64,000 bases of DNA, from contig JAWKWX010000009.1 in NCBI GenBank assembly GCA_041397305.1, positions 51,814 to 115,813 on the forward strand. The letters run 5' to 3'. Positions within the stretch are counted from its first letter, which is position 1, and every line of letters starts with the position of its first letter. Source of the DNA: TMP-24 sp041397305. GTDB lineage: Bacteria; Pseudomonadota; Alphaproteobacteria; Rhodobacterales; Rhodobacteraceae. The position numbers were made by a program, and so were the translations under genes. Of the stretch, positions 35,988-43,896 are shown piece by piece. Under the pieces are notes generated by a model. It saw only the letters and a list, made by a program, of their open reading frames with translations. It ran no database searches and was not told the DNA's origin.

Positions 35988-37289
35988 ATGGCAAATCTTC
36001 AGTCGAACTTCATCGGCATCAAGTCGCCCAATCCGTTCTGGCTGGCCTCGGCCCCGCCGACGGACAAGAAATACAATGTCGAACGCGCCTTCGAGGCGGG
36101 CTGGGGCGGTGTCGTCTGGAAGACGCTCGGCGCCGAAGGCCCGCCGGTCGTCAATGTGAACGGCCCGCGCTACGGCGCGATCTGGGGGGCGGATCGCCGG
36201 CTTCTGGGCCTCAATAACATCGAACTGATCACCGACCGGCCGCTTGAGGTGAACCTGCAGGAAATCAAGGAGGTCAAGCGCAAGTGGCGCGACCGCGCGC
36301 TGGTCATCTCGCTGATGGTGCCCTGCGATGAGGAGTCGTGGAAGGACATCCTGCAGCGTATCGAGGATACCGAGGCCGACGGGGTGGAGCTGAACTTCGG
36401 TTGTCCGCACGGCATGGCCGAACGTGGCATGGGCTCGGCCGTGGGGCAGGTGCCGGAATATATCGAGATGGTCACGCGCTGGGTGAAGCAGTACAGCCGC
36501 ATGCCCTGCATCGTGAAGCTCACGCCGAACATCACCGATGTCCGCAAGCCTGCCGAGGCAGCCAAGCGCGGTGGCGCGGATGCGGTCAGCCTGATCAACA
36601 CGATCAATTCGATCACCTCGGTCAACCTCGACGACTTCAGCCCCGAACCGATGATCGACGGCAAAGGCACACATGGCGGCTATTGCGGCCCGGCGGTGAA
36701 GCCGATCGCGCTGAACATGGTGGCCGAGATTGCCCGATCGGAGGCAACGCGCGGCCTGCCGATCTCCGGCATCGGCGGCATCACCACCTGGCGCGACGCG
36801 GCGGAGTTCATGGCGCTCGGCGCGGGCAATGTGCAGGTCTGCACCGCCGCCATGACCTACGGCTTCAAGGTCGTGCAGGAGATGATCTCGGGCCTGTCGC
36901 AGTACATGGATGAAAAGGGCATGGGCTCGACCGCCGATCTGGTCGGCCGGGCCGTCCCGAATGTCACCGACTGGCAGTACCTGAACCTGAACTATGTGAC
37001 CAAGGCGGTCATTGATCAGGACGCCTGCATCAAGTGCGGCCGCTGCTATGCCGCGTGTGAGGATACCTCGCACCAGGCGATCGACATGTCCGCCGACCGG
37101 ACCTTCACGGTGAAGGAAGAGGAATGCGTCGCCTGCAACCTCTGCATCGACGTCTGCCCGGTCGATGGCTGCATCACCATGCGGACGCTCGATCTTGGCG
37201 AGATGGACCGGCGCACCGGGCGGAAAGTCGGCAGCTACGCCAACTGGACGACGCATCCGAACAATCCGGCGGCGAAGGCCGCCGAATAA
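35988..37289 (+). CDS. preA: Dihydropyrimidine dehydrogenase (NAD-dependent), FMN- and Fe-S-containing catalytic subunit
   Basis: 433 residues. A TIM-barrel FMN domain with NPFWLASAPPTDKKYNVERA, ELNFGCPHGMAERGMGSAVG and ISGIGGITTWRDAAEF reduces the pyrimidine ring. The C-terminal ferredoxin-like domain has two CxxCxxC type clusters (CIKCGRCYAACEDTSH and CVACNLCIDVCPVDGC). Slightly longer than E. coli PreA. Forms a heterodimer-based complex with PreT. Closely followed, on the other strand, by a hypothetical gene whose stop lies four bases away. Confidence 0.95.
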   Translation: MANLQSNFIGIKSPNPFWLASAPPTDKKYNVERAFEAGWGGVVWKTLGAEGPPVVNVNGPRYGAIWGADRRLLGLNNIELITDRPLEVNLQEIKEVKRKWRDRALVISLMVPCDEESWKDILQRIEDTEADGVELNFGCPHGMAERGMGSAVGQVPEYIEMVTRWVKQYSRMPCIVKLTPNITDVRKPAEAAKRGGADAVSLINTINSITSVNLDDFSPEPMIDGKGTHGGYCGPAVKPIALNMVAEIARSEATRGLPISGIGGITTWRDAAEFMALGAGNVQVCTAAMTYGFKVVQEMISGLSQYMDEKGMGSTADLVGRAVPNVTDWQYLNLNYVTKAVIDQDACIKCGRCYAACEDTSHQAIDMSADRTFTVKEEECVACNLCIDVCPVDGCITMRTLDLGEMDRRTGRKVGSYANWTTHPNNPAAKAAE

Positions 37290-37292
37290 GGC

Positions 37293-37718
37293 TCAGACCT
37301 GCTTGTCGACCTTGGCGGGCGCGGGATCATCCGTGGCCCGCCAGTCCCCAGCCGGGGGAGGGCCGACCGCGGCAGCTTTTGCCCGCCCCTTGCCCGCCGC
37401 CGCACGGTCACGCGCATCGGCCTCGTCAGCTGCCCTTTCGGCGGCGCGCGCCAGGTTCTTGCGCTCCCGCGCCTCGGCTTCCAGCACATTGGCTTCGAAC
37501 GCCGGTGGCGGGCCGGTCGGGGGGTCCGGTCCGATCACCCGCCGCAAACCTTCGAGCCAGTCGCGCGTCCGCTCGCGCGGGCTGCGCTGGTCGGCATCGT
37601 TGCGCGCCGCGCCGGACCCGTCCGAGGGTCTGATCGCCTCGGTCACCTGCGGCCGGACGGGCCGCACATGCATCGGCAGCCCTGCCAAGGGCTGCATGGA
37701 AGTGAGAATATCCACCAT
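37293..37718 (-). CDS. Hypothetical protein, proline/alanine-rich
   Basis: A 141-residue hydrophilic protein beginning MVDILTSMQPLAGLPMHV with no signal peptide or membrane span. The middle (RSPRERTRDWLEGLRRVIGP) looks helical; the rest is low complexity with many Ala, Arg, Asp and Pro, including EAEARERKNLARAAERAA, a likely short coiled-coil. I do not recognise the family. It splits the pyrimidine locus between preA and the regulator, and a near-match to a CtrA box lies 55 bases upstream, so it may be unrelated to pyrimidine metabolism. Confidence 0.6.
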   Translation of the reverse strand: MVDILTSMQPLAGLPMHVRPVRPQVTEAIRPSDGSGAARNDADQRSPRERTRDWLEGLRRVIGPDPPTGPPPAFEANVLEAEARERKNLARAAERAADEADARDRAAAGKGRAKAAAVGPPPAGDWRATDDPAPAKVDKQV

Positions 37719-37772
37719 CTGAGCTTCCCTTTCGAGGAAACCCCCACCAGGCCCCAGCATCGCTCCGGCTCG

Positions 37773-37787
37773 TTAAGAAAGGGTTAG
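37773..37787 (-). promoter_or_regulatory. CtrA-like box, one mismatch
   Basis: On the minus strand it reads CTAA-N7-TTAA followed by C, one base off the CtrA consensus. It lies 55 bases before the start of the hypothetical gene at 37293-37718. Candidate only. Confidence 0.35.
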
Positions 37788-37800
37788 AAAACGGGGCCAG

Positions 37801-38424
37801 TCAGACGCGGAGCAGACGCTCGAAGAGCGTCTCGAGGAAATCCTGCGCCTCGGCGTAGGGATCATGGTCTTCGCCGAGGACCGCCCGCACCTGCACGTCG
37901 AAATCGGCATAATGCTGGGTCAGCGCCCAGATCGAGAAGATCAGGTGGTGCGGCGGCACGGCGGCGATCCGCCCCTCTGCCTGCCAGCGGGCGATGATCG
38001 CGGCCTTTTCATCGACCAGCGCCTTCAGATCGCCGCCCAGAGCTTCCATGATCCGGGGCGCCCCCTGCAGGATCTCATTGGCGAAAAGCCGGCTTTCGCG
38101 CGGATAGTCACGGCTCAGTTCCAGCTTGCGGCGCACATAGTCGAAGATCTCGCCCTGCGGGTCGCCCGCCGGATCAAGCGCACGCAGCGGATCGAGCCAG
38201 GTATCCAGAAGCTGGCCCAGAAGTTCGGCGTGAACCGCCTCTTTCGACGGAAAATAGTAAAGAAGATTCGGTTTCGACAGGCCCGCGACCTCGGCAATCT
38301 GGTCCAGGGTGGCGCCACGGAACCCCTGCGCCGAAAAGACATCGAGCGCGGCATCGAGTATGGCCTGCCGGTTGCGCGCCTGGATGCGCGTCGGCGCGTG
38401 CTTCTTCTTCTGGGGTTCGGTCAA
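37801..38424 (-). CDS. TetR-family regulator, RutR-like (first of two)
   Basis: 207 residues with an N-terminal HTH (RQAILDAALDVFSAQGFRGATLDQIAEVAGLSKPNLLYYF, residues 18-57, shown here only by its ends: RQAILDAALD to PNLLYYF) and a RutR-type ligand-binding half containing HHLIFSIWALTQHYADFDVQ. RutR in E. coli binds uracil and controls pyrimidine catabolism. No ATG gives the proper N-terminus; a TTG at 38422-38424 with GGAGGA seven bases upstream does. It is divergent from the aminotransferase and resembles the second TetR at 41.7 kb, so the two are paralogues with perhaps different ligands. Confidence 0.85.
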   Translation of the reverse strand: MTEPQKKKHAPTRIQARNRQAILDAALDVFSAQGFRGATLDQIAEVAGLSKPNLLYYFPSKEAVHAELLGQLLDTWLDPLRALDPAGDPQGEIFDYVRRKLELSRDYPRESRLFANEILQGAPRIMEALGGDLKALVDEKAAIIARWQAEGRIAAVPPHHLIFSIWALTQHYADFDVQVRAVLGEDHDPYAEAQDFLETLFERLLRV

Positions 38425-38523
38425 GCGTCGGTCCTCCGCTGGGCAAGATAAGCGCGCCAGACCATCGCCCGCAAGCGCAGACAGCCATCCTCGCCAGCTT
38501 CCCGGGGTGAAAAATTTATTTAG

Positions 38524-38540
38524 CGATTGCCCTGGAATCG
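38524..38540. promoter_or_regulatory. Inverted repeat between the TetR gene and the aminotransferase
   Basis: CGATT-N7-AATCG, a perfect 5-bp hyphenated palindrome near the middle of the 250-base divergent region, next to AT-rich sequence. A candidate operator for the adjacent TetR protein. It does not match the RutR consensus found at 42.4 kb. Confidence 0.3.
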
Positions 38541-38674
38541 TTTCGTTTCTCTTTATTGCACTCCGATGCTCTGCTAAATTCCGTCCATCGTCCGGCCAGG
38601 CGCCTGCCGCGAGATTCGCGGCGCCGCAAAGGGGGCGCTCACCGGGCCGGAGCGCCCGTTCATGGGAGAGAGAC

Positions 38675-40000
38675 ATGGCGCTTGACCGCAAGCCCGCACC
38701 GAATGACCTGAACGCCTTCTGGATGCCGTTCACCTCGAACCGCCAGTTCAAGCAGAACCCCCGCATGTTCGTGGCCGCGAAGGACATGCATTACACCACC
38801 TCCGACGGCCGCCAGGTGCTGGACGGCACGGCGGGGCTCTGGTGCTGCAACGCGGGCCACTGCCGGCCGAAGATCACCGAGGCGATCCAGAAGCAGGCGG
38901 CCGAGCTGGATTATGCGCCCGCTTTCCAGATGGGCCATCCGATCGCCTTCGAACTGGCGAACCGGATCATCGACATTTCGCCGAAGGGCATGGAGCATGT
39001 GTTCTACACGAACTCTGGCTCTGAATCCGTTGAAACCGCTTTGAAAATTGCCATCGCCTATCATCGCGCGCGCGGCGAGGGCACCCGCACCCGCCTGATC
39101 GGCCGCGAGCGCGGCTATCACGGCGTGAACTTCGGCGGCATCTCGGTCGGCGGCATCGTCAACAACCGCAAGTTCTTCGGCACGCTTCTGGCGGGCGTCG
39201 ATCATCTGCCGCACACCCATATTCCGCAGAATGCCTTCACCCGGGGCCAGCCGGAACATGGTGCGACCCTGGCCGACGATCTGGAACGGATCGTGGCTCT
39301 GCACGGGGCCGAGACCATCGCCGCCGTGATCGTCGAGCCGATGGCGGGGTCGACGGGCGTTCTTCTGCCGCCGAAAGGCTATCTCGAAAAGCTGCGCGCG
39401 ATCACGAAAAAGCACGGCATCCTTCTGATCTTCGACGAGGTCATCACCGGTTTCGGCCGTCTGGGGTCCGCCTTCGCCGCCCAGTATTTCGACGTGCTGC
39501 CGGACATGATGACCACCGCCAAGGGCCTGACGAACGGCGTCATCCCGATGGGTGCGGTGATCACCACGGGCGAGGTGCATGATGCCTTCATGACCGGCCC
39601 GGACCATATGATCGAGCTCTTCCACGGCTACACCTACTCGGGCAATCCGATCGCGGCTGCGGCGGGTATTGCGACGCTGGAAACCTACAAGGAAGAGGGC
39701 CTCTTCGAACGCGCGAACGAACTGGCGCCCTATTGGGAACAGGCGCTGCATTCGCTGAAGGGCACGCGCAACGTCATCGACATCCGCAACATGGGCCTCA
39801 TCGGCGCGGTAGAGCTGGAGCCGATTGCGGGCCAGCCGACGAAGCGGGCGTTCAGCGCCTTCCTCAAGGCCTACGAAAAGGGCATCCTGATCCGCACGAC
39901 CGGCGATATCATCGCCATGTCGCCGCCCCTGATCATCTCCAAGGCCGAAATCGACCGGCTGATCGGCACGCTGAAGGAAGTGCTCGACACGCTGGAATGA
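38675..40000 (+). CDS. Omega-amino acid--pyruvate aminotransferase (beta-alanine transaminase type)
   Basis: Class III PLP-dependent aminotransferase, 441 residues. DLNAFWMPFTSNRQFKQNPR is the N-terminal hallmark of the omega-amino acid:pyruvate group; the PLP lysine is in TTAKGLTNG, and the cofactor aspartate is in LIFDEVITGFG. In this locus it is expected to convert beta-alanine (from uracil) or 3-aminoisobutyrate (from thymine) to the semialdehyde. Start at ATG 38675 with GGAGAG upstream. Divergent from a RutR-like regulator; a strong terminator follows six bases after the stop. Confidence 0.93.
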   Translation: MALDRKPAPNDLNAFWMPFTSNRQFKQNPRMFVAAKDMHYTTSDGRQVLDGTAGLWCCNAGHCRPKITEAIQKQAAELDYAPAFQMGHPIAFELANRIIDISPKGMEHVFYTNSGSESVETALKIAIAYHRARGEGTRTRLIGRERGYHGVNFGGISVGGIVNNRKFFGTLLAGVDHLPHTHIPQNAFTRGQPEHGATLADDLERIVALHGAETIAAVIVEPMAGSTGVLLPPKGYLEKLRAITKKHGILLIFDEVITGFGRLGSAFAAQYFDVLPDMMTTAKGLTNGVIPMGAVITTGEVHDAFMTGPDHMIELFHGYTYSGNPIAAAAGIATLETYKEEGLFERANELAPYWEQALHSLKGTRNVIDIRNMGLIGAVELEPIAGQPTKRAFSAFLKAYEKGILIRTTGDIIAMSPPLIISKAEIDRLIGTLKEVLDTLE

Positions 40001-40005
40001 CGGAT

Positions 40006-40037
40006 GGGCCGGGGGAAACCCCGGCCCTTTTGCTTTT
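40006..40037 (+). terminator. Rho-independent terminator of the aminotransferase
   Basis: Perfect 9-bp GC stem (40006-40014 with 40019-40027), four-base loop, then TTTTGCTTTT. It separates the aminotransferase from the cupin, whose ribosome site begins immediately after it. Confidence 0.9.
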
Positions 40038-40050
40038 GGAGGATCTGCTC

Positions 40051-40335
40051 ATGCGCCCCGCCTGCACCGCCACCCAGATGATCGACGACGACCGGGTTCG
40101 CGTCACCCGCTTCGATTTCGCCCCGGGGGCCGAGACCGGCTGGCACCGCCACGGGCTCGACTATGTCATCGCCGCGATCACCGACTGCCACATGCTTCTG
40201 GAGGAGCCGGGCGGCGGCACTCGGCGCGTCACGGTTCCGGCCGGCACCGCCTATCGGCGCAGCGAAGGCGTGGAACATAACGTCGTCAACGACGGCGACG
40301 GTCCGATGAGCTTCGTCGAGGTCGAGCTGAAATAG
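40051..40335 (+). CDS. Small cupin-domain protein
   Basis: A single-domain cupin of 94 residues. Metal-binding first motif in FAPGAETGWHRHGLDYVI (two histidines and a downstream residue), second motif in EGVEHNVVN. Start at ATG 40051 with GGAGGA eight bases upstream; an in-frame ATG overlapping the aminotransferase stop would place the terminator inside the gene and is rejected. Function unknown: members include metal-dependent isomerases and dioxygenases or sensors. Reading through the terminator or its own promoter would be needed for expression. Confidence 0.82.
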   Translation: MRPACTATQMIDDDRVRVTRFDFAPGAETGWHRHGLDYVIAAITDCHMLLEEPGGGTRRVTVPAGTAYRRSEGVEHNVVNDGDGPMSFVEVELK

Positions 40336-40336
40336 C

Positions 40337-40846
40337 TCAGGTCAGCCCCTGTTCGGCCAGGGCGCTTTCATTGGCATCTGCATTCAGGAACCGCCCATAG
40401 GGGCCGACCTCGATCCCGGTGCGGATCACCTTCGCGGGATTGCCCGCGACGATGCAGCCGGGCGGTACCGATTTCGTCACCACCGCGCCCGCGCCCACCA
40501 CGCAGCCATCGCCGATCTCCACCCCCGGCAGGATCAGGGCGCGGCCGCCGATGAAACAGTTCTTGCCGATCCGCGTATGCAGATAAAGCCCGCGCGTGCG
40601 GTCGTGGGTCAGGATCCGGCTTTCGAAGGCAAGGAAGGAATATTCGCCGACATGCACGCCCGGCGGAAAGGTCCGGTCGAGCTTGGCCGACAAGGACATC
40701 TGCACCGTCGGATGCAGATCCATCCCCATGACCCTGGCATAGAAAGTCCGCCTGAGCCCGACCAGCATGTTGCGCAAGCCAGACAGCCGGTTCAACCCGC
40801 GCTTGCGGGCCTTCTTCATTGTCGGGGCCGGGGGCGTTTGGGTCAT
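40337..40846 (-). CDS. Left-handed beta-helix (hexapeptide) acyltransferase
   Basis: 169 residues with the regular hexapeptide repeats of the LbH fold, for example the pattern IGKNCFIGGRALILPGVEIG, ending VPPGCIVAGNPAKVIR as in maltose/galactoside O-acetyltransferases and other CoA-dependent acyltransferases. A basic N-terminus (KKARKRGLNRLSGL) precedes the helix. Acceptor unknown. It is convergent with the cupin (one base apart) and lies outside the pyrimidine functions. It would be expressed from the 140-base space to its right. Confidence 0.82.
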   Translation of the reverse strand: MTQTPPAPTMKKARKRGLNRLSGLRNMLVGLRRTFYARVMGMDLHPTVQMSLSAKLDRTFPPGVHVGEYSFLAFESRILTHDRTRGLYLHTRIGKNCFIGGRALILPGVEIGDGCVVGAGAVVTKSVPPGCIVAGNPAKVIRTGIEVGPYGRFLNADANESALAEQGLT

Positions 40847-40986
40847 GAGGGCGCTTCCTTAAAACTCGCCAGACCCTTCCCGAGATTATCATGGCTGTCA
40901 ATTCCGTAGCGGCCATTCTGGATGGCCGCGCAGCCCCGAGGCGCACAGTAACGCCCCGGGGCCGTCGCCTTGCTGAGATGGTGCAG

Positions 40987-41349
40987 TTAGCCCTGCTGGT
41001 AGGGACCCTTCTTGCTGTCAGAGTAAACCAGGAAGGCGCCGACACCGAGAAGGACGGCACAGATCAGCGAAAACACTCCCGGTCCGAACGCCCAAAGCGT
41101 TCCCAGAGCCGATGCGGCCATAAGCAATGCGCCGAGCGAGGCGTTCTTGCCCGAAATTCCACTGCCTACAATGCCGACGATCGGCAGTATGATCGCCATC
41201 ATGCTGTAGAAGGCCATATTTGACGCCCCCTCATTGTAACCGATGAGCGTAGCGGCAGAGCCGAGCGTCGAAGAGGCTTTATAACCAATTGCACCGACGA
41301 GTAGGGACAGGATACCCCCAATTAGACCCAGGACCATTCCGATCTTCAT
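40987..41349 (-). CDS. Small four-span membrane protein (DUF4064-like)
   Basis: About 120 residues almost entirely hydrophobic: spans at MKIGMVLGLIGGILSLLVGA, SMMAIILPIVGIVGSGI, LGALLMAASALGTLWAF and SLICAVLLGVGAFLVYSD, with a short polar tail KKGPYQQG. The spacing resembles DUF4064 proteins. Start at the second in-frame ATG, with GGAAGGAG upstream. Base composition is lower in GC than the flanking genes, and a palindrome-rich gene-free stretch follows on its upstream side. No function known. It stands between the two halves of the pyrimidine locus. Confidence 0.65.
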   Translation of the reverse strand: MKIGMVLGLIGGILSLLVGAIGYKASSTLGSAATLIGYNEGASNMAFYSMMAIILPIVGIVGSGISGKNASLGALLMAASALGTLWAFGPGVFSLICAVLLGVGAFLVYSDSKKGPYQQG

Positions 41350-41740
41350 ATAGTCACTCCTTCCCATTGAAGATGATATTTTAGATGTTTCCGAAACACG
41401 GCACCAGTTAATGCAAACAATTCATAAGCGATCCGGCATGGCGCGCAGGCGATCTCATTCATGCGCAAAAGATTTGCGCACTTGAGCATCTCAAGTCAGT
41501 TGAAAGATGATCTTGGGAGCCTCAGCTAGGCTCGCATCTCTTAATCGCAGCGCTCGATTGCTTAGGCTGGTATGCGATGCGTTGAAAGATCAATAGCATT
41601 CCGGACAAACAGCCCGCCTAAAGCACCTGATGCCTTGCGCTCGCACGGCTTGAGTTTGTCAGAAACAATGTCTACCCCCCAGTCCCCGTCGAGGCCAGAG
41701 TACCGAACGATTCTTTTCTGTCAATAATTGATTGCGGCGC
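41350..41740. other. Gene-free, lower-GC stretch with adjacent inverted repeats
   Basis: About 390 bases without a convincing gene. It contains two neighbouring perfect inverted repeats: TGCGCAAA-AGA-TTTGCGCA (41462-41480) and CTTGAG-CAT-CTCAAG (41481-41495). Composition is visibly more AT-rich than flanking coding DNA. The left part must hold the promoter of the small membrane protein. Possibly remnants of an inserted segment. Confidence 0.5.
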
Positions 41741-42373
41741 CTAAATTGCCCCGATCCCGCGCAGGATGATCGATTTCACACTGTCCTTCGCCGCTTTCCA
41801 TTGCTTGTCGCTCAGCGCCTTGCCGCCGTTCAATGTCTCGATCTGGTGGCCGAAATCGGCGTAATGCTGCGTGGTGGCCCAGAGCATGTAAAGCAGGTGG
41901 CGCGGATCGACCGGCGCCATCTTGCCCTCGTCGATCCAGCGCTGGATCAGGTCCGCGCGGCCGGCCGTCCAGTCCCGAAGCGTCGTTTCCAGATAATCCT
42001 GGATCACCGGCGCCCCGTGCATCACCTCCGACGCCCAGACCTTCGACCCGTCGGGTTGACGGCGCGAGATTTCCATCTTGGCGTCGATATAGGCGCCGAT
42101 CCCCTCGACCGGTCCCGGCGCATTGTCGAAACTGTCGGCGGCATGCAGCCAGATGTTGAAGATGTTGCGCACCACCTCGCGGTAGAGCTCTTCCTTGGTC
42201 GCAAAATAATAATGCAGGTTCGCCTTCGGCAGCCCCGCCATGTCGGCGATCAGCTGCATCGTCGCGCCACCGAATCCCGCCTCGGCAAAGACCTTTTCGG
42301 CCGCCGAGAGGATCCGCTGCTCATTTTCCAGCCGGATCGCATTGCGCCTTGAGAGGCGTTCGGGCTCGCTCAT
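41741..42373 (-). CDS. rutR: TetR-family regulator, RutR-like (second of two), likely controller of the pyrimidine operon
   Basis: 210 residues. HTH at about residues 17-60 (ending in AGLPKANLHYYFATKEELY), and a C-terminal domain with RWIDEGKMAPVDPRHLLYML and WATTQHYADFGHQI, typical of RutR. In E. coli RutR responds to uracil and recognises TTGACCA-N2-TGGTCAA. Divergent from pydC; two matching operators lie between them (42403-42418 and 42437-42452). This makes it the best candidate regulator of pydC and downstream genes. Start at MSEPERLS. Confidence 0.88.
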   Translation of the reverse strand: MSEPERLSRRNAIRLENEQRILSAAEKVFAEAGFGGATMQLIADMAGLPKANLHYYFATKEELYREVVRNIFNIWLHAADSFDNAPGPVEGIGAYIDAKMEISRRQPDGSKVWASEVMHGAPVIQDYLETTLRDWTAGRADLIQRWIDEGKMAPVDPRHLLYMLWATTQHYADFGHQIETLNGGKALSDKQWKAAKDSVKSIILRGIGAI

Positions 42374-42402
42374 GGTCCTTCCCGCAATCGTCAAGAAATT
42401 CG

Positions 42403-42418
42403 TTGACCGGTTGGTCAG
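42403..42418. promoter_or_regulatory. RutR-type operator 1
   Basis: TTGACC-GGTT-GGTCAG: near-perfect match in both arms to the RutR consensus (TTGACC-N4-GGTCAA). It is 30 bases upstream of the regulator's start codon. Confidence 0.75.
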
Positions 42419-42436
42419 GTTGTGATCGTCTCAAAG

Positions 42437-42452
42437 CTGACCATACGGTCAG
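42437..42452. promoter_or_regulatory. RutR-type operator 2
   Basis: CTGACC-ATAC-GGTCAG: a perfect inverted repeat of the same class, 34 bases centre to centre from operator 1 (just over three helical turns) and 58 bases before the pydC start. Confidence 0.75.
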
Positions 42453-42510
42453 GAAGCGAGTCGCCGCAAGGGGCATGAAGACCCCGGCCCGGACGACGGG
42501 GAGTAATGAT

Positions 42511-43761
42511 ATGACCGCAGTCGGATCGAATGTCCGCATCAATTCCGCACGTCTCTGGGACAGCCTGATGGAGATGGCCCGGATCGGCCCGGGCGTGGCG
42601 GGTGGCAACAACCGCCAGACGCTGACCGACGCCGACAGCGAGGGGCGGCATCTTTTCCGGCGCTGGTGCGAAGCGGCGGGCTGTTCGATGGGGCTCGATA
42701 CTATGGGCAACATGTTCGCGACGCGCCCCGGCACCGATCCGGACGCGCTGCCGGTCTATATCGGCAGCCACCTCGACACCCAGCCAACGGGCGGCAAATA
42801 TGACGGGGTGCTGGGGGTGCTGGCGGGGCTGGAGGTCGTGCGCACGCTGAATGACCTCGGGATCAGGACGAAGCACCCGGTCGTCGTCACCAACTGGACG
42901 AACGAAGAGGGCGCGCGGTTTGCACCCGCGATGCTCGCCTCGGGGGTCTTCGCGGGCGTCCATACCGAAGACTATGCCAAGGGCCGGACCGACCTTGAAG
43001 GCAAGGTCTTCGGCGAGGAACTGGAACGCATCGGCTGGGTGGGCGACGAAAAGGTCGGCGCCCGCAAGATGCATGCGATGTTCGAATATCACATCGAACA
43101 GGGCCCGATCCTCGAGGCCGAGGGGAAAGAGATCGGCGTCGTCACCCATGGCCAGGGCCTCTGGTGGCTGGAGATCACGCTCACCGGCAAGGATGCCCAT
43201 ACCGGATCGACGCCGATGAACATGCGGGTGAACGCAGGGCTGGGCATGGCACGGATCACCGAGCGCGTGCATCAGATCGCCATGGCGCACCAGCCGAATG
43301 CGGTCGGTGCCGTGGGGCAGGTGACGGTCTTCCCGAATTCGCGCAACGTCATTCCCGGCAAGGTGATCTTCACCGTCGACATCCGCTCGCCCGAACAGGC
43401 GAAGCTCGACATGATGCGGGGCGAGGTGGAACGCGCGGCCCATGCGGTGGCAAAGGAACTGGGCCTTGGCTGTTCGATCGAGCCGGTTGGCCATTTCGAC
43501 CCCGTCACCTTCGACCCGACCCTCGTCGGCCGCGTCCGGGCGGCGGCGGAAAAGCTCGGGCTGAGCCATATGGACATCGTCTCGGGCGCCGGTCACGACG
43601 CCTGCTGGATCAACCGCGTGGCGCCCACGGTGATGATCATGTGCCCCTGCGTGGACGGTCTTTCCCACAACGAGGCCGAGGAGATTTCCGAGGATTGGGC
43701 GGCCAAGGGGGCGGACGTGCTGTTCCACGCGGTCGTCGAGACGGCGGGGGTGGTAGGGTGA
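42511..43761 (+). CDS. pydC: Beta-ureidopropionase / N-carbamoyl-beta-alanine amidohydrolase (M20 hydantoinase/carbamoylase family)
   Basis: Third step of reductive pyrimidine breakdown: N-carbamoyl-beta-alanine to beta-alanine, CO2 and ammonia. 416 residues. Two-metal site residues occur in YIGSHLDTQPTGGKYDGVLG (His, Asp), TNWTNEEGARFAP (Glu), FEYHIEQGPILE (His) and SGAGHDACW (His), followed by the dimer-domain arginine region. Start at ATG 42511 with GGGGAG upstream. Preceded by tandem RutR-type operators. Similar to allantoate and N-carbamoyl-L-amino acid amidohydrolases; gene context decides the assignment. Confidence 0.9.
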   Translation: MTAVGSNVRINSARLWDSLMEMARIGPGVAGGNNRQTLTDADSEGRHLFRRWCEAAGCSMGLDTMGNMFATRPGTDPDALPVYIGSHLDTQPTGGKYDGVLGVLAGLEVVRTLNDLGIRTKHPVVVTNWTNEEGARFAPAMLASGVFAGVHTEDYAKGRTDLEGKVFGEELERIGWVGDEKVGARKMHAMFEYHIEQGPILEAEGKEIGVVTHGQGLWWLEITLTGKDAHTGSTPMNMRVNAGLGMARITERVHQIAMAHQPNAVGAVGQVTVFPNSRNVIPGKVIFTVDIRSPEQAKLDMMRGEVERAAHAVAKELGLGCSIEPVGHFDPVTFDPTLVGRVRAAAEKLGLSHMDIVSGAGHDACWINRVAPTVMIMCPCVDGLSHNEAEEISEDWAAKGADVLFHAVVETAGVVG

Positions 43762-43774
43762 GCATGTTCTCCAG

Positions 43775-43858
43775 CCCCGCCCCGGGCTTGACCCGGGGCC
43801 TCCCGCCCGGTCATGGCGCGGCTTGGCAACGAGGTCCCAGGTCAAGCCCGGGACGGGG
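43775..43858. repeat. REP-like palindromic element between pydC and the GIY-YIG gene
   Basis: Two 28-base arms (43775-43802 and 43831-43858) are inverted copies of each other with 25 of 28 matches, separated by 28 bases. Each arm is itself GC-rich and contains CCCGGGCTTGACC or its complement. A third copy follows the GIY-YIG gene. Confidence 0.75.
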
Positions 43859-43896
43859 TAAACGATGCGTTAACCTTGTTCGCGCAACCTGCGTCC

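Noticed and set aside
39997..40050. Start of the cupin at the ATG overlapping the aminotransferase stop
   Set aside because: It would put a strong rho-independent terminator inside the coding sequence; the downstream ATG has a good ribosome site.
41741..42373. Second TetR gene as a regulator of the small membrane protein island
   Set aside because: Two RutR-type operators lie between it and pydC, tying it to the pyrimidine genes instead.
43865..43880. TAAA-N7-TTAAC just upstream of the GIY-YIG gene as a CtrA box
   Set aside because: Only 7 of 8 core bases match and the site lies next to repeats likely to have been inserted; not strong enough.
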